A DNA stretch of 41,116 nucleotides from Phragmitibacter sp. (GTDB taxonomy: Bacteria > Verrucomicrobiota > Verrucomicrobiia > Verrucomicrobiales > Verrucomicrobiaceae), in contig JANYJH010000377.1 of assembly GCA_025361865.1 (NCBI GenBank), forward strand, positions 1 through 41,116, read 5' to 3'. Positions 37,835 through 41,116 of this stretch are shown here, in pieces (within the stretch, counting starts at the first letter, position 1; each line of letters begins with the position of its first letter). Position numbers and translations under genes: made by a program. Below the pieces are notes generated by a model. That model had not been told where the DNA came from. It searched no databases and saw only the letters and a list, made by a program, of their open reading frames with translations.

Positions 37835-39044
37835 ATTCTTGAGATGGTAATTGTTCGATCACGCTTGTTTTGTCAGCCTTGCGAGCGTGCGCTCCCGCAG
37901 CTTCAAGGGCGACATTCAGCGCGCTCTTGGCCTCGGCTCCAGTCATGTTATAAATGGGCCGTTTACCTTCCTTCTTGATGCCGCTCGCCTTACGAATGGC
38001 TTCCTCAAGCGGACCGATAGACACCGAACCGGCGGCGAGCATATCCGCCTCCGTAACCCCAAGGGGGGCCAGCGCAGCGAATGCCTTCTGCGCATCCGTA
38101 ATCTCACGGTTGCCGGGCTTCGTTTCGATGGCCCAGCCAGGAATTTCCCCCGATTCAACGCGAGATTTGAAAGATTGCTCGATTGCATCCACGTAGCGTC
38201 CCACCATCGCAAGACCGCGATAAGCGGCGATGTGACGTTCCGGCGTCAAATATATAGCTCGCGCAAACATCGCGGATCGTTGCAACTTGGCATCAAGGCC
38301 TGCAATAGTCATCGGCTCGACAGCCTCAAGCTCTTGCAGTGCGCTCCGTTGCAGCGCAGGGCAGGTGTGCGCGGCCTTGCACCACTTACACCAGTCCCCA
38401 GCTTTCAAATCTGACTCGCTCGCGTTCTCAGCAGCTTCGAGAGCTGAAGCCAGCCAAGATTTTGCCAACACCAAGGCATCAGGGCCGTAGTCGCAGATCG
38501 TCGGCTTGCCCGCCCACGGCTGAACGATGGCCACACGAACGCTCTTGACGCGAAAACGCCCAGCGACCAAAACGGCCAGAGCCGCAAGTTGCGCGTTTTC
38601 TTGAGCAACGGGCGTGTCTCCGCGCCCGGTCTTGTAGTCAATGACTAACGCACGATCCTTATCAACGTAGATAACGTCCGCCTGTCCCGTGAAACGGAAG
38701 TCAGCCTGACAATCCTCCGTTACATCAAGGACAGTGCCAAGTTGCGTTAGGCCCAGCCGTTCCTCAAAAAGCTCAATGGGCGTGTTTTCTGGAATGATCC
38801 ATTCAGCGTGAATGGAATCGTTTTGCTGCTCGCACATGTCGCACGTTTCAAACTCCGCCTGCGTGAGAGTTGCGTATTCAGCGAGCCCCGCCAGAACGGC
38901 ATGAATGCGCGTTCCGCTGGCAGCAGCTTCGCTTTCTGAATCAACACCATGCGTTGATTCCATTTGCCAAGACGCAGGGCATTGAACCAACCGCTCCATT
39001 CCGCTAGCGGAGGGAACCCCGCGCCTTTCATCCGCAGCAATCAT
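37818..39044 (-). CDS. PD-(D/E)XK nuclease, Cas4/AddB-like with four cysteines
   Basis: 408 residues (DUF2800-type phage exonuclease). Catalytic residues read H48 (GTRIH), D123 (GQADVIY), D136 and K138 (VIDYKTG), and Q in QLAALA. One Cys near the start (C22, QCPASW) and three at C219, C222 and C228 (DWCKWCKAAHTCPA) form the one-plus-three set that holds a 4Fe-4S cluster in AddB and Cas4 nucleases. It probably resects DNA ends for RecT next door, with which it overlaps by ATGA. A long helical C-terminal part (300-408) follows. Confidence 0.85.
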   Translation of the reverse strand: MIAADERRGVPSASGMERLVQCPASWQMESTHGVDSESEAAASGTRIHAVLAGLAEYATLTQAEFETCDMCEQQNDSIHAEWIIPENTPIELFEERLGLTQLGTVLDVTEDCQADFRFTGQADVIYVDKDRALVIDYKTGRGDTPVAQENAQLAALAVLVAGRFRVKSVRVAIVQPWAGKPTICDYGPDALVLAKSWLASALEAAENASESDLKAGDWCKWCKAAHTCPALQRSALQELEAVEPMTIAGLDAKLQRSAMFARAIYLTPERHIAAYRGLAMVGRYVDAIEQSFKSRVESGEIPGWAIETKPGNREITDAQKAFAALAPLGVTEADMLAAGSVSIGPLEEAIRKASGIKKEGKRPIYNMTGAEAKSALNVALEAAGAHARKADKTSVIEQLPSQEYAITE

Positions 39045-39958
39045 TTTCCTGCCCCCTTCCCAATCAAGGCAACCAAGGCCGTCCAGTTAAGGACTGCTTG
39101 GCTCAGCGTCTCTTCATCGGCGTCTTCATGCGTGTCAGAGCTGCTTTCCGTAACGCCATTTCTAACCAGCATTTCATTGATGGCTGGCCATTTCAACTTA
39201 TCCCGCCTCAACAACGCGCTGACCTGCTCCACGAGGGAAACAGGCGCGACTTCAAGCAGGTTTTGGGACTCCTCAACTATCGCCGATTTCTTTGGCTCAG
39301 GGAGCGCTTTAGGCTGAAACAGTTTTGGCTCACTCGCCGTAGCCGTCACATCCCGCTCGCGCGGCATGTCCATTGCTTCCTCCGTGTTGCGGAAGCCTTT
39401 CAAGGCATCCCCGAAGGAGTCACGCAAAGCAAACGACCGTGCCCGATTGCGCAACATCCGAAAAGGGTATTGCGTCCACGGCCCCGACTTACCCCATAAG
39501 CTCGCCCGCTTGGCGTCAGCGACGCTGAAGGCGCTCTCCACTTCCCCGCCATTCAGCCGCTTGATGCGACAGACAGCGGCGGTATCATCCTTGTATTCCG
39601 AAGGATTGCGGGAGGTCCGAGCCCCGCCGACCTCAAACCATTCCTCGAAGGCTTCCATTTCACCTGTCCCACGACAGACAGCGAGTTGAGCGTCTCCCCA
39701 AATGGTTGGACGGCCATTCACAACAGCGATGTTTTGCAGCGCAGCCATTGGTGAAAGGCCCACTTCCAATCCCATTTGGACGGCCACAAAAATTGACTGT
39801 GGGGACTCCATCCCCTTAGGAGCAAGGCCGGACTTGGAGACTGTTTCAGCAAACCGCACGAGATCATCATATTGGTTGATGACGATTCCCCTGTCACCGA
39901 AAGCGACGGGTGCGCGTGATGGGCGCGCTTCTTGAGTAGAAATTGTTGATTCTGACAT
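39041..39958 (-). CDS. recT: RecT-family single-strand annealing protein
   Basis: 305 residues. LAPKGMESPQSIFVAVQMGL, then EVGLSPMAALQNIAVVNGRP and IWGDAQLAVCRGTG are the conserved RecT core; AKRASLWGKSGPWTQYPFRM and LRNRARSFALRDSFGDALKG complete it. Anneals complementary strands in phage recombination with the nuclease and SSB genes downstream. The C-terminal 90 residues are a variable tail. 35 bases after the repeat-protein stop. Confidence 0.92.
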   Translation of the reverse strand: MSESTISTQEARPSRAPVAFGDRGIVINQYDDLVRFAETVSKSGLAPKGMESPQSIFVAVQMGLEVGLSPMAALQNIAVVNGRPTIWGDAQLAVCRGTGEMEAFEEWFEVGGARTSRNPSEYKDDTAAVCRIKRLNGGEVESAFSVADAKRASLWGKSGPWTQYPFRMLRNRARSFALRDSFGDALKGFRNTEEAMDMPRERDVTATASEPKLFQPKALPEPKKSAIVEESQNLLEVAPVSLVEQVSALLRRDKLKWPAINEMLVRNGVTESSSDTHEDADEETLSQAVLNWTALVALIGKGAGK

Positions 39959-39993
39959 GATGTTTTATATGGTGAATATTGAAATAGTCGTGA

Positions 39994-41116
39994 TTAGCTC
40001 TCGATGAGTGGCGCGTATTCTTCGCCACGAAGACCAAAGGTTGAAGCCACTGCATTATGAGCCGTCATCTCTTGGGGCCGTTGCTCGCGCATCCAAGCCT
40101 CTTGCTTCTCGCGAGGCCACGCCCCATCAGGAAGCGGACGAAGATCAAGAGCCACACGCAGGAAGAATTCCTTGCGTGAGCCGTCCGGTTCCTCCGTGGA
40201 ATTGATGACGTGGACCATGACAAGGTCTTCGTCGCCACTCATGCGCTTACGGTAGAGCGTGCCCGCTTTGTCTTGATGAATCTGCTCTGCTCCCGCTTCT
40301 TTGATGAAGCGGTCAAGACCATACTTTTCGACCATGACCCGCCTGATTTCAGCGTTGGCTTCGGCTTCGATTTTTGATACCGTAATGTCTTCCGGTTTCA
40401 AGATGATCCAAGCAGGGACACGGACGCCATGAACGGAGAACAGCGCCGAGCCGTCCGACCACTGGCAGAATGGGCCGTCGATGCAGTGCGGCCTGTTTTG
40501 TTCATCGACTTTCAGGATGACTGGCCTATCGGATACCACGCAGAACTCTGAATGCAGGTATTGAGGCCCAGCGTGAATGGAGCCTTTTTCGTAATGATCC
40601 CACTTAGAGTAATCAATGCCGTGACTCTCTCCCAAATTAGCAACATGTCTAAAAAAGGAAATATAAGCAGCCCATCCGCTCCATTGGTTCCCGCCCCGCC
40701 ACATATACCAAGCAGCATGTGCGCAGCGCAGGCCCAATTTACCGACTTTGAGACGGGCAGCTAAAGCCGTCCAGTCACAATCTACCACAGCCCATGTGGA
40801 TAAATCGGTGGCCTGACGGGTGGCCTGACGGGTGGCCTGATAGACGGCCTGATTGACGGCCTGACGGGTGGCCTGATAGACGGCCTGACGGGTGGCCTGA
40901 TTGACGGCCTGTTCGGTGGCCTGTTCGGTGGCCTGACGGGCGGCCTGATTGACGGCCTGACGGGTGGCCTGATAGACGGCCTGATCGGCGGCCTGATTGA
41001 CGGCCTGATCGGCGGCCTGATCGGCGGCCTGTTCGGTGGCCTGTTCGGTGGCCTGATTGACGGCCTGATAGACGGCCTGACGGGTGGCCTGATTGACGGC
41101 CTGTTCGGTGGCCTGT
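39994..41116 (-). CDS. QA-tetrapeptide repeat protein, C-terminal part with DUF6745-like domain (partial at contig end)
   Basis: Continuation of the gene that begins at 702; 40996-41116 repeats 1-121, so the real coding part is 40995-39994. After about 16 more x-x-Q-A units the repeats end at about 40807 (ATDLSTWAVVDCDW) and a 270-residue domain follows: GGNQWSGWAAYISFFRHVAN, KWDHYEKGSIHAGPQYLHSE, FCVVSDRPVILKVDEQNRPH, EIRRVMVEKYGLDRFIKEAG and, at the end, HNAVASTFGLRGEEYAPLIE. These are the marks of the DUF6745 family as I remember it. The GTG at 40788 is only an internal codon. Function unknown; next downstream is recT. Confidence 0.85.
   Translation of the reverse strand, partial: QATEQAVNQATRQAVYQAVNQATEQATEQAADQAADQAVNQAADQAVYQATRQAVNQAARQATEQATEQAVNQATRQAVYQATRQAVNQAVYQATRQATRQATDLSTWAVVDCDWTALAARLKVGKLGLRCAHAAWYMWRGGNQWSGWAAYISFFRHVANLGESHGIDYSKWDHYEKGSIHAGPQYLHSEFCVVSDRPVILKVDEQNRPHCIDGPFCQWSDGSALFSVHGVRVPAWIILKPEDITVSKIEAEANAEIRRVMVEKYGLDRFIKEAGAEQIHQDKAGTLYRKRMSGDEDLVMVHVINSTEEPDGSRKEFFLRVALDLRPLPDGAWPREKQEAWMREQRPQEMTAHNAVASTFGLRGEEYAPLIES
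40807..41116. repeat. 12-bp tandem repeat array, right part
   Basis: The same GGCCTG-plus-six units as at 1-441, about 16 of them before the 121-base overlap that begins at 40996. In phase with the left part when the circle is closed. Confidence 0.95.
40996..41116. repeat. Terminal direct repeat, right copy
   Basis: Identical to 1-121. Removing one copy gives a 40,995-base circle with an unbroken 568-codon gene through the joint. Confidence 0.9.

Overview
The window is an essentially complete genome of a temperate, short-tailed (podovirus-type) phage, assembled as a circle that was cut open inside a repeat. The first 121 bases (1-121) are identical to the last 121 (40996-41116), so the unique length is about 40,995 bp, and one gene runs through the cut. 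Head, connector and tail genes follow the T7 order: small and large terminase, portal, scaffold, capsid, gp11-, gp12-, gp13-, gp14-, gp15- and gp16-like proteins, then a gp17-like fibre. No RNA or DNA polymerase gene is visible. Replication, recombination and control are lambda-like instead, with a tyrosine integrase. The host cannot be read directly. The sequence is moderately GC-rich, few genes have a good Shine-Dalgarno sequence, and the style of the giant virion protein reminds me of Verrucomicrobiota phages; that is only a weak inference.

Layout. (1) 1.68-2.23 kb: a control region with two divergent ribbon-helix-helix (RHH) genes around two palindromic operators. (2) 2.4-4.3 kb: a lipoprotein gene, a region of helically phased GCCCGAA repeats, and the integrase gene. 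(3) From about 1.82 kb leftward, through the circle junction and on from 40.99 kb down to 32.24 kb: the early operon. It holds a small RHH protein, a one-TM protein, an HTH/zinc protein, an RQGDVLL-type protein, a membrane protein with about 52 tetrapeptide repeats, then RecT, a Cas4/AddB-like nuclease, SSB, an ASCH-like protein, RusA, a DUF1376-type replication protein with an iteron-like origin inside its gene, a DnaC-like ATPase and several small regulators. (4) 31.5-32.2 kb: two small rightward genes between the early and late blocks. (5) 31.4 kb leftward to 4.3 kb: the late operon, covering packaging, head, tail, adhesins and finally a lysis region that also holds a matrixin-type metalloprotease and a possible fused spanin.

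How it works together (inference). RHH repressors at 1.85-1.91 kb probably decide between lysogeny and the leftward early operon. RecT, nuclease, SSB and RusA form a recombination set. The DUF1376 and DnaC-like proteins start replication at the embedded origin. A small HTH protein at the end of the early operon, or the HTH protein beside the 21-bp palindrome at 33.76 kb, may switch on the late operon. Two things stand out: the low-complexity repeat protein split by the assembly cut, and the lysis/adhesion end of the late operon.
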